From assembly GCA_965219925.1 (NCBI GenBank), contig OZ244795.1, positions 3,720,001 to 3,784,000 of the forward strand: a stretch of 64,000 nucleotides of DNA, in the 5' to 3' direction. A model generated the notes under the pieces. The model was given only the letters and a program-made list of their open reading frames with translations, did no database searches and was not told the origin of the DNA. The first letter of the stretch is position 1, and every line of letters begins with the position of its first letter. A program made the position numbers and the translations under genes. Shown piece by piece: positions 32,563 through 41,864 of this stretch. Origin of the DNA: Bin87 sp965219925 (lineage in GTDB: Bacteria > Chloroflexota > Dehalococcoidia > Lucifugimonadales > UBA3495).

Positions 32563-33156
32563 ATGCTGAACAATATGGAACAACGTAACTGGCTGAGGGA
32601 ACTGGTAGAGGCCACGCTGATAGGCGCGTTGGTGTTCGTGGCTATTCAGGTTGCGGTGGTCAACTTTCGCGTGGAAGGTTCAAGCATGAATCCCACGCTG
32701 TTGCCGGGCCATTACCTAATGGTGAACAAGCTGGTTTATTTTCAGCTGGATACGGGCCGGCTGGGGAGGATAATCCCATTCTGGCGGCCTGCCGAACCCC
32801 GGGACGTTTACCTGGGGCGTTCGCCGCACCGGGGGGACGTTATCGTGTTCGACTACCCGCGGGATACGGAGCGTCAATTCGTAAAACGGATCATCGGGGA
32901 GCCGGGGGACACGGTGGCGATTGCCAACGGGTCGGTGAGCATCAACGGCGAAAGGCTGGATGAACCCTATTTGACGGTGCGGGGCAATACCGACTACCGG
33001 CCGTTGACGTTGGGCCGCGACGAATATTTTGTGCTGGGAGACAACCGAACCGGCAGCCAGGATTCCCGAGACTGGGGCACGCTGACTGCCGACCACATCA
33101 TCGGAAAGGTGTGGGTGGTGTATTGGCCGCAGTCGGCGTGGGGGTTGCTGCGGTAA
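32563..33156 (+). CDS. lepB: Signal peptidase I
   Basis: ATG 32563 is preceded by GGGGAG at 8 bp; an ATG at 32575 is also possible. The 197-residue protein has a single N-terminal transmembrane anchor (residues ~16-36), the nucleophile Ser in G-S-S-M-N-P-T-L near 42, the general base Lys in F-V-K-R-I-I-G-E-P-G-D near 108, and box E G-D-N-R-T-G-S-Q-D-S-R-D-W-G near 162. It cleaves signal peptides on the outer face of the membrane. Length fits the short Gram-positive/Chloroflexota type. Confidence 0.93.
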   Translation: MLNNMEQRNWLRELVEATLIGALVFVAIQVAVVNFRVEGSSMNPTLLPGHYLMVNKLVYFQLDTGRLGRIIPFWRPAEPRDVYLGRSPHRGDVIVFDYPRDTERQFVKRIIGEPGDTVAIANGSVSINGERLDEPYLTVRGNTDYRPLTLGRDEYFVLGDNRTGSQDSRDWGTLTADHIIGKVWVVYWPQSAWGLLR

Positions 33157-33190
33157 TGACGTGCCGGGCGCGAAACCAGGCTCGCGTGAG

Positions 33191-33393
33191 CTCACGCGTA
33201 CCCACTTTGTCAAACCAAACTGGCCGGCTGTCATTGCGAGGAGCGCAGCCGCTCATGGTGAGCCTGTCGAACCACGTGGCAATCTCGATGAGGCTGAACA
33301 CACGACGGCAAACCACATTGCTACGGCGACGAGATTGCCACCCCCGTATCAAGTACGGGGTCGCAATGACAGATTAAAGCGGGTATGCGTGAG
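33191..33393. repeat. Family A element, full length
   Basis: CTCACGCGTACCCACTTTGT at the left and GGGTATGCGTGAG at the right. The left arm carries a nested CCGCTCATGGTGAGCCTGTC and the right arm the CCCCGTATCAAGTACGGGG variant. No target duplication seen. It fills most of the 334-bp gap 33157-33490. Confidence 0.88.
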
Positions 33394-33490
33394 TCTGGTG
33401 AGTGGTTGTCAGTAACTCTTGGCGGCGGGACAGCCACACTGATGCGCCCGGCAAGTTTACGAGACGTGGAAGCCAGGATAGGACGATGGC

Positions 33491-33817
33491 CTATTCGGCC
33501 TCGATGGCTGGCCCCACCAGGACGTCGTCGCCCTCGACGCGAATGGCGAACTTGCGCAAAGCCTGGGTGGCAGGGGGAGTAATGGGCTGACCACTGGCCA
33601 CGTCGAATACTGCTCCGTGGAGGGGACAAACCAGCTCGCCTTCTTCCAGGTCGCCTTCGGAAAGGTTGGCGTAGGCGTGGGTGCAGATGTCGTCGCAGGC
33701 GTGAAGTTCGCCGTCGAGGTTAACCAGCAATATTTCCTCGGGGCCCACCTTGATGGAAAGCATGTCGCCCGGGGGAACGTCGCTGAGTGAGGCAACTTTG
33801 ACAAATTCGTCGGCCAT
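33491..33817 (-). CDS. Rieske-type [2Fe-2S] ferredoxin
   Basis: ATG 33817 follows AAGGAG by 8 bp. The 108-residue protein has the Rieske ligands C-T-H near residue 45 and C-P-L-H near 64 (Cys-x-His ... Cys-x2-His), spaced as in non-haem iron oxygenase ferredoxins. It lacks a membrane anchor, so it is soluble, and it probably passes electrons to an oxygenase. No oxygenase alpha subunit or reductase lies next to it, so the partner is unknown. Confidence 0.88.
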   Translation of the reverse strand: MADEFVKVASLSDVPPGDMLSIKVGPEEILLVNLDGELHACDDICTHAYANLSEGDLEEGELVCPLHGAVFDVASGQPITPPATQALRKFAIRVEGDDVLVGPAIEAE

Positions 33818-34133
33818 TGAAAAGCTCCTTAAATTATCCGTCTGCAATCATGCGTCTGTGGTCTTGCCGTGCCGGCACGAACATCGGCAGGCGCCAGTAA
33901 CCGTCGGCGACTTATTATATGACAAAATTGCAGGATTCCGGGCTGGCACAGAAGGTCAACATTGCGGGTTTCTTATTGCGGGTTGCTTCGGGAATGGGTT
34001 ACGCCTCGCCCAACGCTCTACCAGCAAGGGAGGAGGGGCCGAATCCAACATGGATGAACAGGATGGACAGGATTTTGGGCCGGGGCAGGCGGCGGGATTG
34101 AACGTATCGCGGGGTTGGTTGCGTATTTTAGTC

Positions 34134-34242
34134 TGTCATTGCGAGGAGCGCAGCGACGTGGCAATCTCGTTGAGGTTGAGCACACGCCGGCGAACCATCA
34201 TTGCTATGGCACCGAGATTGCCACGCTGCGCTCGCAATGACA
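34134..34242. repeat. Family A repeat, core copy
   Basis: TGTCATTGCGAGG ... CTCGCAATGACA core followed by TGAGGAAAACCGAAAGACCC, as at 18617. It lies in the 547-bp gap 33818-34364, which also holds an ACAGGATGGACAGGATTTTG repeat (34058-34077) and no gene I can support. Confidence 0.85.
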
Positions 34243-34364
34243 TGAGGAAAACCGAAAGACCCTGAACGTGTCGCGGGGTTGGTTGCCTATTTGGTCGGCA
34301 CGTGGTAGCCTGTTTGCGAAAGAGATAACGACGCCATATTGAATGGAAGGGTTCTTGTCCGGTA

Positions 34365-34631
34365 ATGATAGACGCAGAAGTTAAGCAGGGGATTATTCAG
34401 GAATACCGCACCCACGAGTCGGACACGGGTTCCACTGAGTTGCAAGTAGCAATGCTCACGGAGCGGATCCGGCAGGTTACAGACCACCTTCGCACCCATC
34501 GGAAAGACGTCCATTCGCGTCGAGGGCTGGTTACCATGGTGTCGAAACGGCGGCGGTTGCTCAACTATTTGAGCCGCGAGGACGTTGGACGCTATCAAAG
34601 ATTGATTGGACGACTTGGGCTGCGCCGCTAA
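34365..34631 (+). CDS. rpsO: 30S ribosomal protein S15
   Basis: The 88-residue protein matches S15 throughout: H-E-S-D-T-G-S-T-E-L-Q-V-A-M-L-T near residue 20, L-R-T-H-R-K-D-V-H-S-R-R-G-L near 43, and K-R-R-R-L-L-N-Y-L near 62. It binds the three-way junction of 16S rRNA helices 20-22 early in 30S assembly. The order rpsO-pnp is conserved in bacteria, as here, but the gap is unusually long (417 bp). Confidence 0.97.
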   Translation: MIDAEVKQGIIQEYRTHESDTGSTELQVAMLTERIRQVTDHLRTHRKDVHSRRGLVTMVSKRRRLLNYLSREDVGRYQRLIGRLGLRR

Positions 34632-35048
34632 GGCGGGTTCCACGGCGATCAGGCTCGGCAGCAGCCGTTAACCGGCAATTGCATTTACCGACGCCAAGCC
34701 GTTGTAGAAAGGCTCCATTGACGCCACTGTTTTCCGGCATTGGCTAAACCGCGAATCACCGTTGTACGTATTCGTTGCAGGTATATGGTGTAGAGCAGTG
34801 CGCCACCGCTGAGCGAAAGGTGCGATAACAGCCCGAGAAATGACGGAGCCGGATCCCGCCGGGACGCCGGACGCATCGGGCGAGAAACGAAGAAGAACCG
34901 GTATGGAAGAACCGGAGGACGGGATAGAGAGAGTCGGGGGAACCGACGCCGCCAGATTTCACACAGGATATTGCCGGCTTGGCATTGATATGAAGCATGG
35001 CCGGCCAGCACGCCAAATTGGAAGAGAGAGGTAGAGAACACTCTGGTT
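34632..35048 (+). other. rpsO-pnp intergenic region
   Basis: These 417 bp contain no family A or C repeat and no gene I trust. A small hairpin GTCGG-GGGAA-CCGAC lies near 34934-34948, and GCCGGC occurs twice near 34974 and 35000. In other bacteria the pnp leader carries an RNase III-cut hairpin for autoregulation; that role here is conjecture. Confidence 0.35.
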
Positions 35049-37793
35049 ATGACCACAACTGACACAATTAGCGCACTTATGAATCCGTTTGCCGTAACCG
35101 GCGAGATTGGCGGCCATACCGTTGTTATGGAAACGGGCCGCCTGGCACAGCAGGCGCATGGCGCCGTAACCATCACGTGCGGCGAGACCATATTGCTGGC
35201 GACCGCGGTGATGTCTGAACAGTCGCGGGAGGGGATTGACTTCCTGCCGTTGACCGTTGAGTTTGAAGAAAGGCTGTATGCGGTGGGTAAAATTCCCGGC
35301 AGCTTCTTCCGTCGCGAAGGCCGCCCCGGCACCGAAGCCATTCTGTCGGCGCGCCTTACCGACCGCAGCATCCGGCCCCTTTTCCCCAAGGGACTGCACA
35401 ACGAAATCCAGGTAATCATCACCGTATTGTCGGTGGATGAAGCCCATCCGCCGGAAACGCTGGGTATGGTGGCCGCCTCCGCTGCGCTGTCCATCAGCCG
35501 CATACCCTTTGAGGGCCCCATCGCCGCCTGCCGCGTAACGTGGAATGGCAGCGAGTATTTGATCAACCCCAGCTATCAGCAGATCAGCGCATCGCGTCTC
35601 GATATGGTTGTAGCCAGCAACCGGGGCGCCATCATGATGGTGGAATCGGGATCGGTGGACGTGTCGGAGGAAGCGATCCTGGAGGGCATTCGCCTGGCGC
35701 ACGAGAGCAACGTGCAGACCATAGAACTGATCGACCAATTGGTGGCCGAACGCGGGGCCGAAAAGCTCACCGTTACCTATGACGCCGAGTCCACGGCAGC
35801 CCGTCAGCAGAAAGTTGACGCCCTGGTCAACGGACGCATCGCCGAAGTTCTGGAGCGCAACGCCTACAAGAGCGAACGTGATTCCAGCCTGGATGCCATC
35901 GAGAAAGAAATTGCGGCGCAACTGGCCGACGACCTGTCTGCCGGCGAGGTGGCCGAATCGTTCAAGAACCTGGTGAAGTCGGAGGTCCGCAGCCGGATTC
36001 TGAACAAAAACGTCAGACCCGACGGGCGCAAGCTCGACGAGATACGCCCCATCACCTGCAGCGTGGGCGAGTTGCCCCGGGTGCATGGCAGCGGGTTGTT
36101 CACCCGTGGTCAAACGCAGGTGCTGTCGATTGCCACGCTGGCATCGCTGTCGATGCGGCAGACGCTTGACACCGTGGGGCCCGACAACACCAAGCAGTTC
36201 ATGCACCACTACAACTTCCCGCCGTACAGCGTTGGCGAAGCGCGGCGCGTGGGTTCACCGGGACGCCGGGAAATCGGACACGGCGCACTGGCCGAACGGG
36301 CCATTCAGGCGGCGTTGCCTCCGGAAGCGGAATTTCCGTACACCATTCGCGTCGTCAGCGAGGTTTTGGCCTCCAACGGGTCGACGTCGATGGGTAGTGT
36401 GTGTGGGTCGTCAATGGCATTGATGGATGCGGGTGTGCCCCTCAAGGCGCCCGTGGCCGGTATTGCGATGGGCCTGATCACCGATGACGCCGATGGGCAG
36501 TATGCCGTCCTCAGCGACATTCAGGGCATCGAGGACTTCCTCGGCGACATGGACTTCAAGGTTGCCGGCACCGAAGAGGGAATCAACGCCCTGCAGATGG
36601 ACGTGAAAATTGATGGACTGACCCAGGAGCTTCTGAGTGAGGCGCTGGAGCAGGCCCGAGTGGGTCGGCTGCACATCCTGGAACGCATGTCGGAAGCCAT
36701 TTCTGAGCCCAGGAATCAGATGAGCAAGTACGCGCCCAAGCTGGTGCGGATGCAGATTCCGGTCGAGAAGATTGGCGCCCTCATTGGCCCGGGAGGCCGG
36801 GTAATCCGCGCCATCCAGGAAGAGACCAGTTGCGGAATCGACGTGTCGGACGATGGCTCGGTGATTATTTCTTCCAACGACCAGGCGATGATCGAGCTGG
36901 CCCGCAGCCGGGTTGACGGCCTGACCCGCGATCCCGAGGTGGGAGACATCATTACCGGCAAAATCACACGGACGACCAACTTCGGCGTGTTCGTTGAGTT
37001 GACGCCGGGCGGGAAGGACGGACTGGTTCGCAACGAAGACCTGGGCGACCTTGCCTACGATGACGTTGGAATGGGCCAGGAAATTACCGTAATGATCCGC
37101 GAGATCGACCACATGGGCCGCATCAATCTGTCGCGACGTGCCCTGTTGGGCGACGACTCGCCGCCACCGCCGCGTCCGGAACGCAGCAACTTTGGCGGCG
37201 ACCGTGATCGAGACCGTGGCGGTGATCGAGGCCCGCGAGGCGGCGGCGGTGGAGACCGTGGGGGAGATCGAGGCCCGCGAGGTGGTGGCGGCGGTGGAAA
37301 CCGTGGCGGCTACGGTGGCGGTGGCGGCGGAAACCGCGGCGGCTACGGCGGTGGCGGAGACCGGGACCGTGGTGGTGATCGGGACCGCGGCGGAGACCGG
37401 GACCGTGGCGGAGACCGTGATCGCAACGCACCCGCCGGGGGCGGAAACCGCGGCGGCTACGGAGGCGGTGGAAACCGTGGCGGACCTGGTGGCGGTGGTG
37501 GCGGAAACCGTGGCGGCTATGGCGGCGGTGGAAACCGTGATCGCGGTGGACCTGGAGGCGGTGGAAACCGCGGCGGTTCCGGCGGCGGCGGTGACCGAGA
37601 CCGTAGCGGTTCCGGCGGCGGTGGTGACCGAGACCGTGGCGGCGAACGTGATCGCAACACGATTCTGGGGAGCGATCCCAACGACCGTGACCGGGGCGGG
37701 CGTCGTCCTCCCGGTCGGCCCCCCGGCCGCGATTCCGGACGGGGCAACCCCTCCGACCGGCGGTTCCTGGGCGGCGGCGGAGCTCGGCCCTAG
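35049..37793 (+). CDS. pnp: Polynucleotide phosphorylase with long Gly/Arg/Asp-rich tail
   Basis: Of 914 residues, ~1-700 are canonical PNPase: RNase PH domain 1, helical linker, RNase PH domain 2 (F-T-R-G-Q-T-Q, then M-H-H-Y-N-F-P-P-Y-S-V-G-E near 382), a KH domain (I-G-A-L-I-G-P-G-G-R-V-I near 575) and an S1 domain (G-K-I-T-R-T-T-N-F-G-V-F-V near 637). It degrades RNA 3' to 5' by phosphorolysis. The last ~210 residues are a disordered array of G-G-D-R-D-R, R-G-G-Y-G-G-G and G-G-N-R-G-G blocks, like eukaryotic RGG boxes. A terminator-like hairpin follows. The start has only a weak upstream purine tract. Confidence 0.95.
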   Translation: MTTTDTISALMNPFAVTGEIGGHTVVMETGRLAQQAHGAVTITCGETILLATAVMSEQSREGIDFLPLTVEFEERLYAVGKIPGSFFRREGRPGTEAILSARLTDRSIRPLFPKGLHNEIQVIITVLSVDEAHPPETLGMVAASAALSISRIPFEGPIAACRVTWNGSEYLINPSYQQISASRLDMVVASNRGAIMMVESGSVDVSEEAILEGIRLAHESNVQTIELIDQLVAERGAEKLTVTYDAESTAARQQKVDALVNGRIAEVLERNAYKSERDSSLDAIEKEIAAQLADDLSAGEVAESFKNLVKSEVRSRILNKNVRPDGRKLDEIRPITCSVGELPRVHGSGLFTRGQTQVLSIATLASLSMRQTLDTVGPDNTKQFMHHYNFPPYSVGEARRVGSPGRREIGHGALAERAIQAALPPEAEFPYTIRVVSEVLASNGSTSMGSVCGSSMALMDAGVPLKAPVAGIAMGLITDDADGQYAVLSDIQGIEDFLGDMDFKVAGTEEGINALQMDVKIDGLTQELLSEALEQARVGRLHILERMSEAISEPRNQMSKYAPKLVRMQIPVEKIGALIGPGGRVIRAIQEETSCGIDVSDDGSVIISSNDQAMIELARSRVDGLTRDPEVGDIITGKITRTTNFGVFVELTPGGKDGLVRNEDLGDLAYDDVGMGQEITVMIREIDHMGRINLSRRALLGDDSPPPPRPERSNFGGDRDRDRGGDRGPRGGGGGDRGGDRGPRGGGGGGNRGGYGGGGGGNRGGYGGGGDRDRGGDRDRGGDRDRGGDRDRNAPAGGGNRGGYGGGGNRGGPGGGGGGNRGGYGGGGNRDRGGPGGGGNRGGSGGGGDRDRSGSGGGGDRDRGGERDRNTILGSDPNDRDRGGRRPPGRPPGRDSGRGNPSDRRFLGGGGARP

Positions 37794-37822
37794 ACCGCCC
37801 GCGCCAACCTTTCCCAATGCAG

Positions 37823-37849
37823 CCCCTCTCCCAGCGGAGAGGGGTTTTT
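37823..37849 (+). terminator. Rho-independent terminator of pnp (family C hairpin)
   Basis: CCCCTCTCC, a short loop, GGAGAGGGG and then TTTTT, 30 bp after the pnp stop. The stem is a family C repeat, so the repeat has become or supplies the terminator. Confidence 0.8.
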
Positions 37850-37908
37850 CTTGACGGAGAGCGGGCTGGGATGCGTAAATCGTAGTGTGATATATTTGGG
37901 CCAACAGG

Positions 37909-38120
37909 CTCATGCGTACCCACTTTGTCATTGCGAGCGTAGCGTGGCAATCTCGTCGCCGTAGCAACGGCGGTTCGCCGACGTGTGTTCAACCTCAACG
38001 AGATTGCCACGTGGTTCGACAGGCTCACCATGAGCGGCTGCGCTCCTCGCAATGACAGGGGGTGGGTGCCCTACGCAATGACAGAGGCTGGTTTGGTTTG
38101 ACAAAGTGGGTACGCGTGAG
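37909..38120. repeat. Family A element, full length
   Basis: CTCATGCGTACCCACTTTGT at the left pairs with ACAAAGTGGGTACGCGTGAG at the right, a near-perfect 22-bp inverted end. The right arm holds the nested GACAGGCTCACCATGAGCGG. Flanks show no duplication. It occupies half of the 420-bp gap between pnp and dapB. Confidence 0.9.
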
Positions 38121-38213
38121 GGCGCTTGACTGGTTCAAATCGGGCCCCGCCAAACCTGGCGGCAGGGCAATATTATTAGTCCAACTCGGCAGGTATTTCG
38201 GCAGGAGGACGCA

Positions 38214-39023
38214 ATGAGTGATCCGGCAACGGGCGGGAAGATTTCGGTAGTAGTACACGGCGCGACCGGCAGGATGGGCGCCGAGACGGTGCGGGCGTTG
38301 TCCGGCGCCGACGGGATGGCTCTGGTGGGCGCGACCTGCAATACGCCACGGGGCGAAACGCTGCCCACCCCGGGCGGCAGCGTACCGTTGTCAACCGACC
38401 TGGCCAGTATGCTGGACGCCACCCGGCCGGACGTGATGGTGGAGTTCACCCACGCTGCGGCCTGCATGGAAGCAGCGCCGCTGGCGGCGGCCCGCGGCAT
38501 CCACATGGTGCTGGGAGCCAGCGGCCTGAACGCTGAGCAGCTGCAGTCGTTGGATACGATGAGTCGCGAGCACGGCATCGGGGTTATCGTGGCTCCGAAT
38601 TTCGCCCTGGGAGCGGTGGTGCTGAAGAAACTGGCCGAACAGGCCGCCGCCTTTTTCGATTATGTGGACGTGGTGGAGGCCCACCATGAGATGAAGATAG
38701 ACGCGCCCTCGGGGTTTTCGCTCGCCATCGCCCGGGGTATGCGAGAAGAGCGGGGCCGGGACTTTGAACGCAATCAAACCGAGATCCACCACCTGGACGA
38801 AACCCGAGGCGGCGACATTGGCGGCGTGGGTATCCACAGTATGCGATTGCCCGGCCGCAGCGCCCACCACGAAGTGGTATTCGGGGCGGGCGGCCAGACC
38901 CTGAGCATCCGCCACGACACGCTGGGCCGCGACTGCTACATGCCGGGTGTGTTGCGCTGCGTGCGCGAGGTCGGTAATCGTCCCGGCCTTACCGTGGGCC
39001 TGGAAACCGTGCTGGGGCTGTAG
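38214..39023 (+). CDS. dapB: 4-hydroxy-tetrahydrodipicolinate reductase
   Basis: The 269-residue protein starts at ATG 38214, 6 bp after AGGAGGA. It has the nucleotide-binding V-V-H-G-A-T-G-R-M-G near residue 14, A-P-N-F-A-L-G-A near 128, and the substrate signature E-A-H-H-E-M-K-I-D-A-P-S-G near 156 with catalytic His and Lys. It reduces hydroxy-tetrahydrodipicolinate in lysine/diaminopimelate synthesis. asd and dapA follow on the same strand but are separated by 300-450 bp repeat-filled gaps, so they may have separate promoters. Confidence 0.95.
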   Translation: MSDPATGGKISVVVHGATGRMGAETVRALSGADGMALVGATCNTPRGETLPTPGGSVPLSTDLASMLDATRPDVMVEFTHAAACMEAAPLAAARGIHMVLGASGLNAEQLQSLDTMSREHGIGVIVAPNFALGAVVLKKLAEQAAAFFDYVDVVEAHHEMKIDAPSGFSLAIARGMREERGRDFERNQTEIHHLDETRGGDIGGVGIHSMRLPGRSAHHEVVFGAGGQTLSIRHDTLGRDCYMPGVLRCVREVGNRPGLTVGLETVLGL

Positions 39024-39037
39024 CGTCGGCGGGGGCT

Positions 39038-39237
39038 TGTCATTGCGAGCGCAGCGTGGCAATCTCGATGAGGCGGCGCAGTGTCATGGGCGGCCCTGCG
39101 ACAGGCTCAGGATGCGTGGGGGGACGGGTTTTTACATCGATGAACAGGATGGACAGGATTTTTGGGTGTTACGTGTAACGGGATTGCCACGTGGTTCGAC
39201 AGGCTCACCATGAGCGGCTACGCTCCTCGCAATGACA
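39038..39237. repeat. Composite repeat with family A ends
   Basis: Starts with TGTCATTGCGAGCGCAGCG and ends CTCGCAATGACA, but the centre holds GACAGGCTCAGGATG and ACAGGATGGACAGGATTTTT repeats. It covers much of the 449-bp gap dapB-asd; the remainder (39238-39472) shows no gene I trust. Confidence 0.8.
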
Positions 39238-39472
39238 GGAGTGGCAGGTTCAGGATGCGTGGAAATGGGCAATCTAGACGATATCGGGCGCCGGGTGTAA
39301 CCTGAATAATGCGCGATATAGCAGTCCCGCCAACCGATTCGTGAGCGGCGGCAATAACTGCGCCGATTGATCGACCGTCCAGTCTCGGAGCACCAACACC
39401 GCAAACCGAAAATCGCCGGGATTTCGGCGTGAAATCCGTTCGTACATCTCGAACTCAAACCACAGGAGCAAC

Positions 39473-40507
39473 ATGGACCTTCAAGGAATGAACCTCGCCA
39501 TAGTGGGTACTACCGGCGCCGTCGGCCAGGTAACCTTGCGCCTCATCGAGGCACGTTACCCGCAGCATCGCAACCTGAAGCTGCTGGCATCCAAGCGCTC
39601 CGCCGGCAGGAAGATGAACGTGAACGGCAAGACATTTGTGGTGGAAGAAACCACTGACGACTCATTCGATGACGTTGATATCGCCTTCATCTCGGTAAGT
39701 ACCGAGGCGTCGCGGCGGTTTGGGCCGGTGGCGGCGCGGGCCGGCGCGATGGTTATCGACGATTCCAGCGCCTTTCGCATGGAGCCGGCGGTTCCGCTGG
39801 TGGTGCCGGAAGTGAATGGTTCTGATCTGTTGTGGCACGACGGCATCGTGTCAATTCCCAACTGCTCGACCACGCCGCTGGTGATGGTGGCGCACCCGTT
39901 GCGTCAGGCAAGTCCGATCCGCCGCATCGTTGCCGACACCTACCAGTCCGTTTCCGGGGCCGGCGGCGCGGCGATGGACGAATTGCGCGAGCAGACCCGC
40001 ACCGTGATGCACGGCGGGCCGGCAGAACCGGACGCGCAGCCCCAGCGCATCGCTTTCAACGTGTTTCCCCACATCGACGGGTTCAACGAAACCGGATACA
40101 CGCGGGAAGAACAGAAGATGATCGATGAAAGCCGGAAGATTCTGCACGCGCCGGACATAGCGTTGTCGGCGACATGCGTGCGGGTTCCGGTGCTGGTGTC
40201 TCACTGCGTGGCGGCACACCTGGAGTTTGAGCAGCCGGTATCGGCGGGAGAAGCGCGGGAGCTGTTGAGCCAGATGCCCGGTGTAACCGTCCAGGACGAC
40301 CCGGCGGCGTCGGTGTATCCGATGCCGGTAGCTGCGGCCGGCTGCGACGATGTGTTCGTGGGACGGATTCGCAAGGACGCATCGCATCCCAACGGGTTGG
40401 CCATGTGGGTAGTGACCGATAACCTGGTGAAAGGCGCGGCGCTGAACGCTCTGCAAATCGCCGAAGAAGCCGTTGCCCTCTGCGCGGTGCACGGGCAACG
40501 CAGCTGA
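39473..40507 (+). CDS. asd: Aspartate-semialdehyde dehydrogenase
   Basis: The 344-residue protein starts at ATG 39473 after AGGAGC. It shows V-G-T-T-G-A-V-G near residue 11 (NADP binding), D-D-S-S-A-F-R near 98, the active-site Cys in I-P-N-C-S-T-T-P near 130, Q-S-V-S-G-A-G near 160, and R-V-P-V-L-V-S-H-C near 238 with the catalytic His. It reduces aspartyl phosphate to the semialdehyde, the branch point to lysine, threonine and methionine. Placed between dapB and dapA. Confidence 0.95.
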   Translation: MDLQGMNLAIVGTTGAVGQVTLRLIEARYPQHRNLKLLASKRSAGRKMNVNGKTFVVEETTDDSFDDVDIAFISVSTEASRRFGPVAARAGAMVIDDSSAFRMEPAVPLVVPEVNGSDLLWHDGIVSIPNCSTTPLVMVAHPLRQASPIRRIVADTYQSVSGAGGAAMDELREQTRTVMHGGPAEPDAQPQRIAFNVFPHIDGFNETGYTREEQKMIDESRKILHAPDIALSATCVRVPVLVSHCVAAHLEFEQPVSAGEARELLSQMPGVTVQDDPAASVYPMPVAAAGCDDVFVGRIRKDASHPNGLAMWVVTDNLVKGAALNALQIAEEAVALCAVHGQRS

Positions 40508-40511
40508 ATTA

Positions 40512-40678
40512 CTCATGCGTCCGCACGTTAATCTGTCATTGCGAGCCCGTGCTCGATGCGGGGGTTGGCAATCTCGATGAGGCTGAACACACGTCAGCAA
40601 ACCACCATTGCTACGGCGACGAGATTGCCACGTGGTTCGACAGGCTCACCATGAGCGGCTGCGCTCCTCGCAATGACA
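40512..40678. repeat. Family A element, left end degenerate, right end truncated
   Basis: CTCATGCGTCCGCACGTTAATCTGTCATTGCG at the left is a mutated outer end; the right arm ends at GCAATGACAGG with the nested GACAGGCTCACCATGAGCGG. Confidence 0.8.
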
Positions 40679-40814
40679 GGTGGTGGCGGATGGGATTTGC
40701 TATCGCCCCAAAGTAGCCAAATGTGTATAATGCCGGCAAAGTTGCCGGTTTGCAGACGCCGGGCCCCAATTTACGACTAAACGGGCCACCGCGACCGACG
40801 AGGAGGGACGCTAA

Positions 40815-41717
40815 ATGCCTACTGAGATTGGCCGACTGATTACCGCTATGGTTACTCCGTTCGATGCTGAAGGCCGGGTTGATTACGAACAGGCCAGGCG
40901 TCTCGCAGTGGCGCTGCTGGATTCGGGCTCTGATGGCCTGGTAGTAACCGGAACCACCGGGGAAGGCCCGGCGTTGTCGATGGACGAAAAGGCCCGCCTG
41001 TACGGCGAGGTTAAAGACGCTATCGGCGACCGGGGCGCGGTAATCGCCGGCACGAGCGATAACAACACGACTGCATCCATAGAATTGAGCAAGGAAGCCG
41101 AGCAGGTTGGAGCCGATGCGTTGCTGCTAACCGTTCCGGCGTACAACAAGCCGCCCCAGGAAGGATTGTATCGGCATTTCAAGGTGCTGGCGGAATGCAC
41201 GAACCTGCCGGGGATGCTTTACAACGTGCCTAGTCGCACCAGCCTGAATATGACCAACGAGACGACGGTGCGGCTGTCGGCGATAGATAACATCATTGGC
41301 ATCAAAGAGGCCAGCAGCGACCCGGTTCAGATTGCCCGGGTGATTCGCGACACTCCCGACGATTTTCGCATCTGGTCGGGCAACGACGACGAAACCTTTG
41401 GCATCATGTCGATGGGAGGGTTCGGGGTTGTTAGCGTGGCGGCGCACCTGGTGGGGAACCAGATCAAGCAGATGATGGGCTATACGCTGGAAGGCGATGT
41501 TGAAGCGGCGGGTGCGGAACACCTGCGCCTGCTTGACATTTTCAAGGGCCTGTTCATTGTGTCCAACCCCATCCCGGTTAAATACGGATTGAACCGATCG
41601 GGATTCAGGGTCGGTGAGCCCCGATTGCCGCTGGTGCCGCCGGACGAGAAAACCGCTGCCCAGCTGGACGCATTGCTGGATCGCTACGATATAGATATCC
41701 CGGTACCCACCGGCTAA
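40815..41717 (+). CDS. dapA: 4-hydroxy-tetrahydrodipicolinate synthase
   Basis: The 300-residue protein starts at ATG 40815 behind GAGGAGGGA. It shows the DapA barrel motifs G-T-T-G-E-G near residue 45, Y-N-V-P-S-R-T near 136 with the catalytic Tyr, and G-I-K-E-A-S-S-D near 163 with the Schiff-base Lys. It condenses pyruvate with aspartate semialdehyde from Asd. Together with dapB, asd and the lysA gene ~8 kb downstream, most of the lysine route is in this window. Confidence 0.95.
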   Translation: MPTEIGRLITAMVTPFDAEGRVDYEQARRLAVALLDSGSDGLVVTGTTGEGPALSMDEKARLYGEVKDAIGDRGAVIAGTSDNNTTASIELSKEAEQVGADALLLTVPAYNKPPQEGLYRHFKVLAECTNLPGMLYNVPSRTSLNMTNETTVRLSAIDNIIGIKEASSDPVQIARVIRDTPDDFRIWSGNDDETFGIMSMGGFGVVSVAAHLVGNQIKQMMGYTLEGDVEAAGAEHLRLLDIFKGLFIVSNPIPVKYGLNRSGFRVGEPRLPLVPPDEKTAAQLDALLDRYDIDIPVPTG

Positions 41718-41864
41718 ACCGCCGTTCAGCGTTTACATACGCTCTCCGGATCGGCATGGCCACTGCCGACCGTTCGATCCTATCCCCATAACTGTTTTTC
41801 TAGCCGGTCGGCCCGAGTACTGGACGGATGATCGAAATGCCTTGGTATCACAAGGAGCATGACA

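Noticed and set aside
34840..35034. 64-codon frame between rpsO and pnp
   Set aside because: Composition is polar and irregular, there is no Shine-Dalgarno, and the region more likely serves as the pnp leader.
36411..38052. Long minus-strand frames opposite the pnp tail
   Set aside because: They consist of Ala/Val/Thr or His/Arg repeats that are the antisense of the Gly/Arg/Asp codons in pnp, and no start signal is present.
38120..38160. TGGTTCAAATC followed by a GC-rich stretch and CCGCCA, recalling a tRNA 3' end
   Set aside because: The T-arm stem does not pair and no anticodon or D arm can be drawn upstream.
39274..39474. Small minus-strand frame upstream of asd
   Set aside because: Its start overlaps the asd start region and there is no Shine-Dalgarno or recognisable domain; it probably covers the asd promoter.
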